Positions 1 through 7,498 of a stretch of DNA of 11,911 nt are shown here, in pieces. The notes under the pieces are model-generated. The model did no database searches, had not been told where the DNA came from, and was given only the letters and a program-made list of their open reading frames with translations. The first letter of the stretch is position 1; every line of letters begins with the position of its first letter. A program made the position numbers and the translations under genes. Source of the stretch: Leucogyrophana mollusca (taxonomy: Eukaryota > Basidiomycota > Agaricomycetes > Boletales); the NCBI GenBank assembly GCA_021014945.1, contig MU266836.1, positions 1 to 11,911 on the forward strand, read 5' to 3'.

Positions 1-160
1 AACTTCTTTTGAAGTAGACTGTGATACTATCCTATCTAAGCGTCAAGTTGATACCACGTCTCCACGGGCGGCGCAGCGCGCTGCTGGGACTTGTAGATTA
101 TAATCATAGTAACTACATAAAACAATTAAACCATCATCAGTAAACTAGGGGCGTCCTGGA

Positions 161-200
161 CAGAGCTGAACAGAGCTGAACAGACCTGTACAGAGCCCAC
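161..200. repeat. 10-bp tandem repeat, four units
   Basis: Four consecutive 10-mers share the start CAGA: two identical units (CAGAGCTGAA) followed by two diverged ones (CAGACCTGTA, CAGAGCCCAC). The array is short and non-coding. Its right half doubles as the left arm of the inverted repeat described at 180-736. Confidence 0.7.
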
Positions 201-404
201 AAGAATGGTTTTGCTAAAAGCGCCTAGATCATTTACTGATCTCTCAGAATCAAGTAGAAATGGTATAATTCACACCACAGACAAAGTATTAGTCCTTAGA
301 GAATATTTGTGCTTGAGTACTTCATTTAGCTTGAGCAAACTTTTGGGAATTTCTCCAAGTCAAAGAGTTGGTGTATATATTGCAGTACCTGCATGAATAT
401 ATTG

Positions 405-514
405 TAGAACCGGTAGTCTAGCGGTCTAAGGTGCTGTTGCTAGAAGGTAATTACGGGAATTATGATCCCATAAGTAACGTCCAAGAGCCTGGGTTCAAAC
501 CCAGGTGGGTGAGA
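405..514 (+). other. tRNA-like (SINE-like) sequence with box A and box B
   Basis: TAGTCTAGCGG at 414-424 fits a Pol III box A, followed by TCTAAGG as in a leucine-type D arm. GGGTTCAAACCC at 491-502 fits box B and sits in a perfect 6-bp stem, CCTGGG/CCCAGG at 488-505. A T-rich stretch, TTTTGTTTTTT, follows at 520-530 and could end Pol III transcription. The A-to-B gap of about 66 nt is too long for an ordinary tRNA, the T loop is one base short, and the acceptor stem pairs only partly. It is therefore a degenerate tRNA or the head of a tRNA-derived SINE rather than a working tRNA. Confidence 0.5.
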
Positions 515-559
515 CTTTGTTTTGTTTTTTGGGCTGAAATGATTGTTATTGATATTTGG

Positions 560-596
560 GTCCCGAGTTCAAATCCAGGTGGGTGACCTCTTTTTT
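560..596 (+). repeat. Second copy of the tRNA-like 3' half with T6 run
   Basis: GAGTTCAAATCCAGGTGGGT at 565-584 repeats the box B region and tail of the upstream tRNA-like sequence (GGTTCAAACCCAGGTGGGT at 492-510) with two mismatches. It ends in a six-T run at 591-596, a possible Pol III terminator. It has no box A of its own, so it is a partial duplication. Confidence 0.5.
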
Positions 597-864
597 GTAG
601 TCTGCTATAGCAATTTTTAGCGATGTATAACGTTCTGTAATATCTCTGTAGTACTGTGGTGGTCTGCAGCCGGTCTGTGGCTGGTCCGTACAGAGTTGGA
701 GAGAGAGAACCCTTTCTGTGGGCTCTGTGGGTCTGTCCAGAGCTGGTCGAAGCTGGAGAGGCCACCTGTAGTTTACTGATGTGAATCAATTTGTGATGTA
801 TACCATCCACAACCCCTCTTTCTTTGTTGCTCTGAATCAGACTACAACGCTGCAGCTTAGATAA

Positions 865-2371
865 ATGCCATCAAGCACTCGATACAAACCCCACCGATGT
901 GAGTTCTCATCTGTCATTATGTTACTTAGGACTCCCTAAAAATGACCTCTTTGCGGAAACAGTGTTCTCTGTGCCCGAGCTTCTACAAGAAATCTTAGCA
1001 CATCTCCCGCTGTCCACGCTGATGCAGGTTGGCTGTGTCAATCACAGGTTCCGACAACTGTCAAGAGTAACCGCTCAGTCACACTATGTCGACCTGCTCC
1101 GCTTTTATGCACCTCACGATGTGGGCGGTTTCCAATCCACAATCGAAAAATGCAGCGGGGTCGTGACCGGTTCAGCTGCCATCTTCCTACTGCTCAGTCC
1201 GACGTCATGGACTCCATTCGACCTCAACATTGCCGTGCCAGCCGAATGTTCCAAACCTTTGCTAACTTATCTCATGAAAATAGGCTACACAATTAGCCCA
1301 GGGAACGAACCTCATTCAGTTTCAACAGAATACGGGGACACCGTGTCCCTGCACAACATCTTAGAGAATACGTCACCTAAACGAGTCATCACCATCTCGG
1401 AGAGCGTCAGCGACTCCACCCTTCCGCCTGTTTTGGGTGCCAGGTCCACTGCGGGGATGATATATGCAACAAGGGGGGGCCTCTTATGCGCATATCCGAA
1501 CTTCACCCTCAACCACATCAATTATTGCCCTCATGGATTCTTTCCCTGCAGCTATGGCATGGATCACGCACCCAAAACGGACGGCCTCTCCACCATCTCC
1601 AGCAACTCCTCCTGGTCTTCACCTTGTGATCGAACGTGCCCAAGCTTGTGGCGCCGTCTAAATGGCCTTCGGGACTTTCTCGTCGTCACTTGGAACCAAT
1701 GCTATAGCCCACTCATTCCCATCACCGACCAGCATCTCATCTGGCGCTTGACCAACACTTGCAAGAATTTCAACTGCCCAAATCAACTGTCTCGACCATT
1801 CGCTCCCCTGGCAGGTCTCTGCACCGAATCGGACATAATGGCACAAAAAATGATAATAGTACGGGAATGTGTACGTGCACGGGTTTTCGCAGACTTAGAA
1901 CACTCCACTCAACTTTAACAGGCATACGAGTCCACTGTACACTTCAACGCACTTCTGTATGCAAAGCTTGCTAATGAGCCCCTCCTTGTGCCCTTGCGCA
2001 TCGACAGTCACATTCCCGAGCTGTTCTCAATCGATGACTTGGATACCAGAGCATGGGTGAGAGAGAATGGTATCGGTCATCGCCTTACATTCTTATCTCA
2101 GTCGCGAACCACCTTCACGAACTATCCCGGTACTTCGCTATTGCTTTCTTCTGCCTATACTGTCTGCCGCGAGCACCACGACGCTCAATCCATGTCTCCG
2201 AACCGACTTCTTCAAACACTCTTCAAGTTGCCGAGCAATCCTGATAGCGATTCTAGTTTGCCAAAAGGCAATTTACTCGTCATCAAGCATGCATATCGAG
2301 ATTCTAAGGAGATCGCCGAGAACATCACGAAAGATGAAATTCCATTTGTCAACCAACTGATCATCAAGTAA
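865..2371 (+). CDS. F-box protein with nucleotidyltransferase-like motif (3 exons)
   Basis: Proposed exons are 865-898, 963-1870 and 1922-2371, giving 463 residues. Intron 1 (899-962) has donor GTGAGT and acceptor CAG; it supplies an ATG start, since the uninterrupted frame lacks an ATG before the F-box. Intron 2 (1871-1921, 51 bp, phase 0) has donor GTACGT and removes the in-frame TAA at 1916-1918; the frame then continues unchanged to TAA at 2369. Residues 14-45 form an F-box (SVPELLQEILAHLPLSTLMQ and following), the Skp1-binding module of SCF ubiquitin ligases. Residues 79-103 carry a TGS...DLNIAVP pattern resembling the GS...DxD core of nucleotidyltransferase-fold proteins, but the second acid is Asn (D98-L-N100). 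Agaricomycetes have many such F-box proteins of unknown target; a role as substrate adaptor is inferred. The exact first exon is the least certain part. Confidence 0.75.
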
Positions 2372-3440
2372 GAGATCAATGACAGCCGTTGCTATCATTT
2401 TCTTCAGCTAAATGTATTGGCATTAGATCGTTCCAACTCAAACTTCTTTTCCCGTCGACTCTGGCGGGCAAGGATCTATAAGAACTGTACATGAGCGAAT
2501 GAATTTATACAAAGGCAAACCGTCATCCACGTTGTAGAACATGGATGGTTACACAGAGGAAAAGAAGCTGTGGTATGAGTAAGATAAAGACAACACACTG
2601 TCCTGCAATGTCGCAGTGAACTGTGGCACCGAGTTGAAACTCCCATAAACGTAGAGTAACCGTGACTAGCTGAGCAAGCATGACTTCCTCCAAATACCAG
2701 CCTGCTTGCTGAGAAGCCTGGTGGGATCAAAAGACATACCAATGTGACACCCCCGGATTATCAACAGCAAACCTTATGGTAAGGACAAGTCAGAAATGGC
2801 CCAACGCAGTTGAGATAGGACAACCACGGACTGTACTACCGTGGTAAACCCCAGTCCCAGATGCGAGGACTTAAATATCACATCAGCGAAGGTGGAAAGG
2901 AGAGCCACAGCAGGACCCCTGAAAGTTCCTATGTAACAGAACGGAAAGGAAATGGTTTGACAGCATCAAAGTCGACTGAAACAGCGCTGTTGCCTGTGGG
3001 ATAGATCTAAACTGATGACGATAGTGATGTTGGAAGACCTGGACTCCGAGATATGGTATTGCTGCAATATTCTTGCTTTCAGTGATGGCAGTGTGCTTGC
3101 CGTTCCCCCCTCCCCTCCCCCGGTTTTTGAGTACATCGTGACCACTGAGATTGATGTCATATATCTTGGTAACCGTGCGAGGAGAGAATGAGACGGCCGT
3201 GTATTACCGTGAGCGATCGTGATACCAGCGTCTGTCAGTACAGTGCCGAAGTCTCACAGATGAGGAGGCCTGATAGCACTGATTCGAGCATCAACCACGA
3301 CGGATAGGGAAACAATCTTCGCCGATTTAAAGATAGTTTTCCTTCGCGTCGCGGCCTAGTAACGCCGGAGCATGCTGCTGAGTCTCTAACAAATTTGATA
3401 TCCTTCGGTTGAACTCCACACTGGGGCAAACAGCCACCAT
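2372..3440. other. Non-coding stretch, no gene supported
   Basis: Only short frames occur on both strands, none with a recognisable motif or a convincing splice pattern. Visible local features are a short hairpin with 7-bp arms ACCACGG/CCGTGGT around 2822-2845 and a C-rich run of 16 C and 2 T at 3105-3122 (G-rich on the minus strand). The first part probably includes the 3' untranslated region of the F-box gene. Confidence 0.5.
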
Positions 3441-3446
3441 GGCTAG

Positions 3447-3543
3447 TAGCAAAAAAAAATAATCGCTGAGTGGGATTAGAACGCTCGATTTCGTGCCCGG
3501 CTACATCTACGGCTACCAGTAGCTGCCACTATACTAAAGTAAC
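3447..3543 (-). other. Degenerate tRNA-like unit with T9 Pol III terminator
   Basis: Read on the minus strand, TAGTATAGTGG (plus 3526-3536) is a full box A like that of eukaryotic tRNA-Asp, and GTTCTAATCC (plus 3473-3482) is a box B with two departures from consensus. The gap of about 43 nt between them is close to tRNA spacing. A D-arm GTA/TAC pairing exists. Nine T follow on the minus strand (plus 3451-3459), a strong Pol III stop. The acceptor, anticodon and T stems do not pair, so this is a pseudo-tRNA or SINE head and not a functional tRNA. Confidence 0.4.
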
Positions 3544-3593
3544 AATCACCCGACATCTCCAAGGCCTACTATACCGCATCTGGACTGCTCACA

Positions 3594-3760
3594 GGGTCCC
3601 CGCGGGCAGGTCCTCCCATGTCCGGACTTTTTCACCGGGTGAGGACCCCCTTCGGAACAATCTTGTCCGGACCGTACACAGGGAGAATTGTGATTTTTCG
3701 AGATTTTTGTCCGGACAGCAAAATGGGTTCCATAGGGATTTTCAGGGGTCCTGCCACAGC
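3594..3760. repeat. Cluster of three GTCCGGAC palindromes
   Basis: The 8-bp palindrome GTCCGGAC occurs at 3620-3627, 3665-3672 and 3709-3716, spaced 45 and 44 bp apart. Half-sites GGTCC/GGACC flank them (near 3595, 3609, 3643 and 3748), and GGCAGGTCCT near 3605 faces AGGGGTCCTGCC near 3746 as an imperfect inverted repeat. The sequence between the sites is not conserved, which argues against a simple 45-bp tandem unit. The cluster lies roughly 360-460 bp upstream of the small gene at 4079, so it could be a binding-site array for that promoter or the remains of a small mobile element. Confidence 0.45.
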
Positions 3761-4078
3761 TGGGCCGAGTTTAAGCTCCGATTTAAATTGTGGCGCAGCA
3801 AACTCATTTGGAAAGGAAGGTGTCGATCGAGGTGGTGCTGATTGCCGGAATCCAAATTAAAAGGATCCGACACATTGGCCCGGATCAATTGATCAATCAA
3901 CTAACTTCCAACCGTATTCAAGCAACCGCAAAGTCATTTCTTAATCCGTAAGTACAATGTTCGCGTCTACCAATGTAACCGCTAACGCACGGCTAGCTAC
4001 CAAACCCAGGTAACAGGCATTTACAACAACCGTATAAGAATGCAAGGATGCTAACCTACTTTCCAGAACCTCATTAAT

Positions 4079-4608
4079 ATGGCAAGGGTAAGTACTGCAT
4101 GCGATAACGAAACAAAAAATTACTAATTTAAGTGTTACAGATGGCATACGTTCAAGTCCCTCAGTTCCCAGCAGGTCTCAAAGCATCGGATTACAAGTCC
4201 GTCCAACAACACTGGGTGCAGGGCAGTGCTATCGCCGCCGCAATGCTCAATCTCCCTCTGGTCATGCCTCGACGCCAGCTGAAAATAAGGATTTCGTCAG
4301 AGAAGGTTAAGGGAGTCAAAGGGGCGGGGGATAGGGTGAGGGGGTTGCTCAAGCATGCAAGCATGACATTGCTCGCGATGATGAAGAAGGTAGCGATGGC
4401 CGAGGCCGAGTACAACGTTGCGCGAGGGGAAGCGGACAAAGCAATTGTCCTCGGTCATCTAACCGGACTTTCAGAGGACATACAGGCAAGGGAGCAGGCG
4501 GTGATTAGGCTTCGTGGAGCACGGGAGAGGGTGCAGGCGCTGAAGAAGGAGGTCTACGACTTCCGAAAGCAGGTCGCCGCCTTAGAAAAGGCAGCCCATC
4601 TGGAGTAG
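4079..4608 (+). CDS. Small coiled-coil protein, unrecognised (2 coding exons)
   Basis: Proposed exons are 4079-4087 (Met-Ala-Arg) and 4141-4608, giving 158 residues. The intron at 4088-4140 (53 bp) has donor GTAAGT, a TACTAAT branch point and acceptor TTACAG, which is close to ideal. A further 5'-untranslated intron is likely at 3948-4066 (donor GTAAGT, branch GCTAAC, acceptor TTTCCAG). If the first exon is wrong, the ATG at 4141 would serve in the same frame. The protein has no recognised domain, signal peptide or membrane segment. Residues 46-72 are basic (PRRQLKIR...KVKGVKGAGDRVRG), and from about 105 to the end the sequence is rich in Glu, Arg, Lys, Ala and Leu with heptad-like spacing (LRGARERVQALKKEV, VAALEKA), consistent with a C-terminal coiled coil. 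Function unknown. Confidence 0.6.
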
Positions 4609-4783
4609 GGGATACGAGAAATATATCTACTGATCATTACTTATGTCTTAGTCTACATGCAGGGGCTTATTTGAATACTTGATACAGATTTGTGATGATG
4701 ATATGGGCGAATGCGAGGCTTTATCCTTGATTATCCCTGTGTAACAGCGGCGGCCTAGGGCTGCACACCGTACCCGTTGTAAG

Positions 4784-4800
4784 GTAGCCCGTCGGGCTAC
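4784..4800. repeat. 17-bp hairpin (8-bp perfect arms)
   Basis: GTAGCCCG and CGGGCTAC are perfect inverted repeats separated by one base. The hairpin lies about 175 bp after the stop of the small coiled-coil gene, possibly at or beyond its transcript end. No role can be assigned. Confidence 0.6.
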
Positions 4801-4889
4801 GAACGGAAACGATGCAGACTCGTATGCTTTCACAAATCACACATGTTTTTCATTTCCTTATCATGCTAGCTAATCACATTTCCTTTTTC

Positions 4890-5165
4890 TACATAGTCAC
4901 ACTCCTCCCTCGCCATATTCACTCCACCAAACCCACCCTCGTCCAATATCACGTCTTACCTTCTTTCACGTCTCTTTCTTGCTTTCTCTACCTTATGACG
5001 TCGTAACACAGCCGGTCCTCGTTGAATGCCTCAAGGTGACTATTCGACATGGTCGCTTACCTTTTTCTCTTTGTCTTTGCGCTTACTTCTCGGTTTCAGT
5101 TTTACTATAAATACCAGCCATGTATTAGATTTAGAGGCATTGAATCCAGCTCGCGTTTTTGATCC
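4890..5165 (+). promoter_or_regulatory. Promoter-like region without an obvious gene
   Basis: A pyrimidine-rich tract with CCAAT at 4942-4946, a CRE-like TGACGTCG at 4996-5003, and TATAAATA near 5106-5113 are arranged in the order expected of a plus-strand fungal promoter. No supported plus-strand gene follows; the sequence runs into the truncated end of the minus-strand retroelement. The gene once driven from here may have been displaced by that element, or the motifs may be chance. The stretch 4609-4890 has no further supported feature besides the hairpin. Confidence 0.35.
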
Positions 5166-5285
5166 TATCCACTGTCCAACATTCCCGCATCGTAGCTTAT
5201 CGTAAGTGTTGATCTGCGATCAAACACGACGCCAGGACCCGCCTGGACACCAGCCCATGTAGGCAAACCAACCCCGGCAGGACCA

Positions 5286-6309
5286 TCAGCACGTCTCTTG
5301 ACAGGTCCGTCTAATGAAGGGCACCCTTGCATTTCGAAGGCCTGGCCAATCACAGACACAGTCGTCCCTTTTAGCCTGCCATAGCGCCCGAAGCACTTCG
5401 GGACAATGTGATTGACGCCGTGCATAAACCCGGTTGGGGTTAACCAGGGGAATGATGTGGTTAATTGCCTGCAGTGGAGGCAAGTCAGTCTCAATTGCTT
5501 CTTTTCAAATATCCTTCGCATGCTCACGAAGCCGCTTGCGGTAGGTCTCTAGTGGAGAATGTGGGTCTGCAAATAGGTAAGGCTCCGATACTTCAAATCT
5601 TAACTCATTAATCTGTTTTCCAAGATTCTCAACCAAGCAAGCCTGGTCTTCCGCGACTCTTGCACTTTGCACATGCCAACCATACAGGTAGGAGTTCTGC
5701 ATCTGCAAAGAGACTCATGGATTATCATCCGACCAGAGATTATGCAGGGACTCGTCATCGCTCTCGCGACGACCAATGGCCGCCATCTCATCAGCATGGT
5801 CATCCCGCTGTAGATTTGCAGACCAGGCTTTCTCGCACCAGTCCACATTTTTGCCCTTTGCTGATGCTGAAAGTCTAGGACTCGAATGAGCCGTAGAAAC
5901 AACTGAAGGTGACGGATTCCAGATGGGGAGCTCAGGGATGTCTCCCAGCTTGCTGTCATCAGGTAAATCTGCCCTTCGAGCACTGCTGCCGGCAGGGTGC
6001 ACAATCAATGCAAAGCTAACATTTTGTTCTGCATATGACGTATTATCTACAGGAAGCAAGGGATGCTCATCTCGCGAAGACATGCGTTGTCCAACAACGC
6101 CCTCAAGGCTTGAAGTACCTGGGTTCTCGTTCCCACCCAATGTGGCACTTGAGCTAGTGCTGGCATCATCCAAAATGCCTGCTCTGGACCCGGCAGGGGA
6201 TCAGTGGGCTCCCAACCCACTTGAACTATGGCCAAGTTCGGCTGATGGTTCAACCACAAGGCAACTAGCTCTTTCCACTCCGGCGATGAAGGAATCATCA
6301 TGAGTCATA
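5286..6309 (-). pseudogene. Broken gag-pol frame with Ty3/gypsy RT N-terminal segment
   Basis: One minus-strand frame runs from about 6309 to 5286 with TGA stops at 6201, 5715, 5505 and 5286. From 5490 it reads TDLPPLQAINHIIPLVNP, then VY...CPEVLRALWQAKRDD and ...NARVPF. This is the conserved junction into reverse transcriptase in agaricomycete Ty3/gypsy polyproteins (LPPL-x-INH-x-IPL, then CPE...W...KR). Just before it, PLETYRKRLREHA (5505-5708) matches the linker that usually precedes RT in that group. The catalytic YxDD region is absent because the sequence is truncated. The part at 5715-6173 is Ser/Asp-rich with no recognised domain. An alternative frame at 6047-6301 starts with PEWKELVALWL and could be the original gag start, which would imply a frameshift. 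The element is dead. Confidence 0.7.
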
Positions 6310-6325
6310 TCCCACCCGGGAACCA
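6310..6325 (-). other. Primer binding site of the LTR element
   Basis: On the minus strand TGGTTCCCGGGTGGGA begins one base after the LTR end. The leading TGG complements the CCA end of a tRNA, and the position is that expected of a minus-strand primer site. I cannot name the tRNA with confidence. Confidence 0.65.
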
Positions 6326-6326
6326 A

Positions 6327-6745
6327 TGTAAGGGGAGATGAACCGCCAAAGAAGTCGCCGGTAAGATTTGCTAATGTGTCGAGGAAAAATAGAAGGGTCA
6401 TTGCAGAGCGGGGTGATCAAGCCTTCTCCAAACGATGACCATAGCGATAACGAGCCTAGTATTCGGGTTCAAATATACGCAGCATCTGGGTAGACATTCG
6501 CATGAGAATAAAGAGTTGACTTTCTTGAGGACTTAAGGGCAACAGAGAAAACCAGTTGAACAAAGGATCTGATTGGGGGGAAAGGATTAACTCTAGAAAA
6601 TAAAATACGACAACCAGTATATAAGAGAAAACAAGGGGCCAAATAACCGATGCTATCACATGAAAGAACAAACCAACAGGCCACTCGAGAAGGGGTTGAG
6701 TGCCTAACTAGGACTACGCAGCAAACCATTCGCTAAAACCTTACA
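6327..6745 (-). repeat. 5' long terminal repeat (about 419 bp)
   Basis: The segment has matching ends TGTAAGG (6327-6333) and CCTTACA (6739-6745), so on either strand it begins TG and ends CA as LTRs do. It is followed on the minus strand by a primer binding site. A TATATA core at 6618-6623 lies about 125 bp inside the minus-strand 5' end, in keeping with a U3 promoter, and a pyrimidine-rich stretch follows it. The bases just outside the LTR (CTGGA from 6746) may be one half of a target-site duplication; the partner is lost. Confidence 0.75.
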
Positions 6746-7290
6746 CTGGAAAAAATGGTTGGGTTGTCGCTGTGGTCAGATGCCAGCTGACAATAAGCAA
6801 CCCAGTAGCAGGGCCAATCGTATGGGTTCAGGTACTGGCGCCATGCGTCCAGCTGAGCGAAAGCAGCGCCGTGCAAACTCTCTCTCTTCGCGGCCTTCTT
6901 CTGCTCACCTCAGCACCTCACTCGGAACTCATCGTATTCTCCTTGCTCATTATGGTTTTTCTTGCCCTCCTTCCCCGCCCTGAGGTTTCTTAACTATGGC
7001 TTGCTAGAAATTTGTCGCTGCATGCTGCTCGTCCCGTTTTCATTCAATTAATCTCTTTCGCTGTAATCCTCAACTAGATAATTCCGCCAGCCAAGTTGAT
7101 TTTGCATCAGTCACAGATGCAATGTTCAAAATCGCAAGCAAGATTTCACCCTCCCAGCGGCTTGATCTTGCCTGCGTTCCAGCCCGAGCTAATGCTCAGC
7201 TCAGCCTGACCACTGCCGCTCGTGTACCCTTGTCTTTGCATGTCATCCTGCATCATTGAAGCTGGACCCAAGGTTAAGCCGAAGAGAAGG
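6746..7290. other. Intergenic stretch, no gene supported
   Basis: Two overlapping short plus-strand frames (6759-6993) lack motifs and splice context. From 6870 the sequence becomes pyrimidine-rich on the plus strand, as in fungal upstream regions. Nothing else is visible before the palindrome at 7291. Confidence 0.5.
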
Positions 7291-7386
7291 AGTGTGGGAA
7301 CAAATTCCCTATTGTCCTGAGCGAGATCCCGCCCAAAAGTTTGGGCGGGATCTCGCTCAGGACAATAGGGAATTTGTTCCCACGCT
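7291..7386. repeat. Near-perfect 96-bp palindrome
   Basis: The arms 7294-7337 and 7340-7383 are perfect reverse complements over 44 bp, separated only by AG at 7338-7339. Pairing continues three bases outward with a single mismatch (7293 T opposite 7384 G), giving 47-bp arms. No target-site duplication is evident. It lies about 113 bp before the proposed start of the dioxygenase gene, so it is probably in its promoter or 5' untranslated region. A fold-back MITE-like insertion or a hairpin RNA source are both possible. An assembly fold-back artefact cannot be excluded from sequence alone. Confidence 0.9.
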
Positions 7387-7498
7387 GCATTTCTCAAGAT
7401 TTTTTTGCCAACCCCAACACCTTCCCCGAAGAGCAGTGAGGTTGCCTGAAAGGTAAAGGTTTGCAGCTAACATTACAGTTCTATTAAAAGTTGTATTT

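Larger units (their letters stand above)
180..736. repeat. Imperfect inverted repeats bracketing a tRNA-like segment
   Basis: The left arm at 180-201 and the reverse complement of the right arm at 717-736 share ACAGACC and ACAGAGCCCACA, separated by a 2-base length difference. Weaker similarity continues outward (CTGGACAGA on both sides). The arms enclose about 515 bp that contain the tRNA-like sequences at 405-514 and 560-596. This could be a small non-autonomous element, but I see no clear target-site duplication, and the left arm is part of a tandem repeat, so chance enrichment is possible. Confidence 0.4.
5286..6745 (-). mobile_element. Ty3/gypsy LTR retrotransposon relic
   Basis: Read on the minus strand the order is 5' LTR (6745-6327), primer binding site (6325-6310), an internal frame interrupted by stops, and the start of a Ty3/gypsy reverse-transcriptase region, after which similarity ends near 5286. 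The second LTR is not in the window, and no LTR-like copy occurs to the left, so the element is truncated. Only about 0.8 kb separates the primer site from the RT start, too little for a complete gag and protease; no CCHC knuckle or D-S/T-G protease motif is visible. Confidence 0.75.

Noticed and set aside
3042..3055. 13-base match (GACCTGGACTCCG) to 7530-7542
   Set aside because: About one shared 13-mer is expected by chance in a window of this size.
3105..3122. G-quadruplex on the minus strand
   Set aside because: Only three G runs separated by single bases; a fourth separate run is missing.
2476..3160. Minus-strand frames of 64-88 codons
   Set aside because: Low-complexity or Cys/His/Ser-rich translations with no motif, no splice continuity and no upstream signals.
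4778..4784. TGTAAGG as a possible edge of the missing second LTR
   Set aside because: The following bases do not match either end of the LTR at 6327-6745.
4812..5006. Plus-strand 64-codon frame and a 37-codon hydrophobic frame from 5049
   Set aside because: Both lie in pyrimidine-rich promoter-like DNA, which yields Phe/Leu/Ser-rich translations by composition alone.
6162..6203. Possible 42-bp intron (about 6183-6224) removing the TGA at 6201
   Set aside because: GTGGGT, CTGAT and CAG are present and the frame would be kept, but the sequence belongs to an LTR element where an intron is unlikely, so I treat the stop as decay.
5923..6303. Plus-strand open frame of 126 codons
   Set aside because: It lies antisense to the retroelement frame, which has recognisable RT and linker motifs farther along, and the plus frame shows none.
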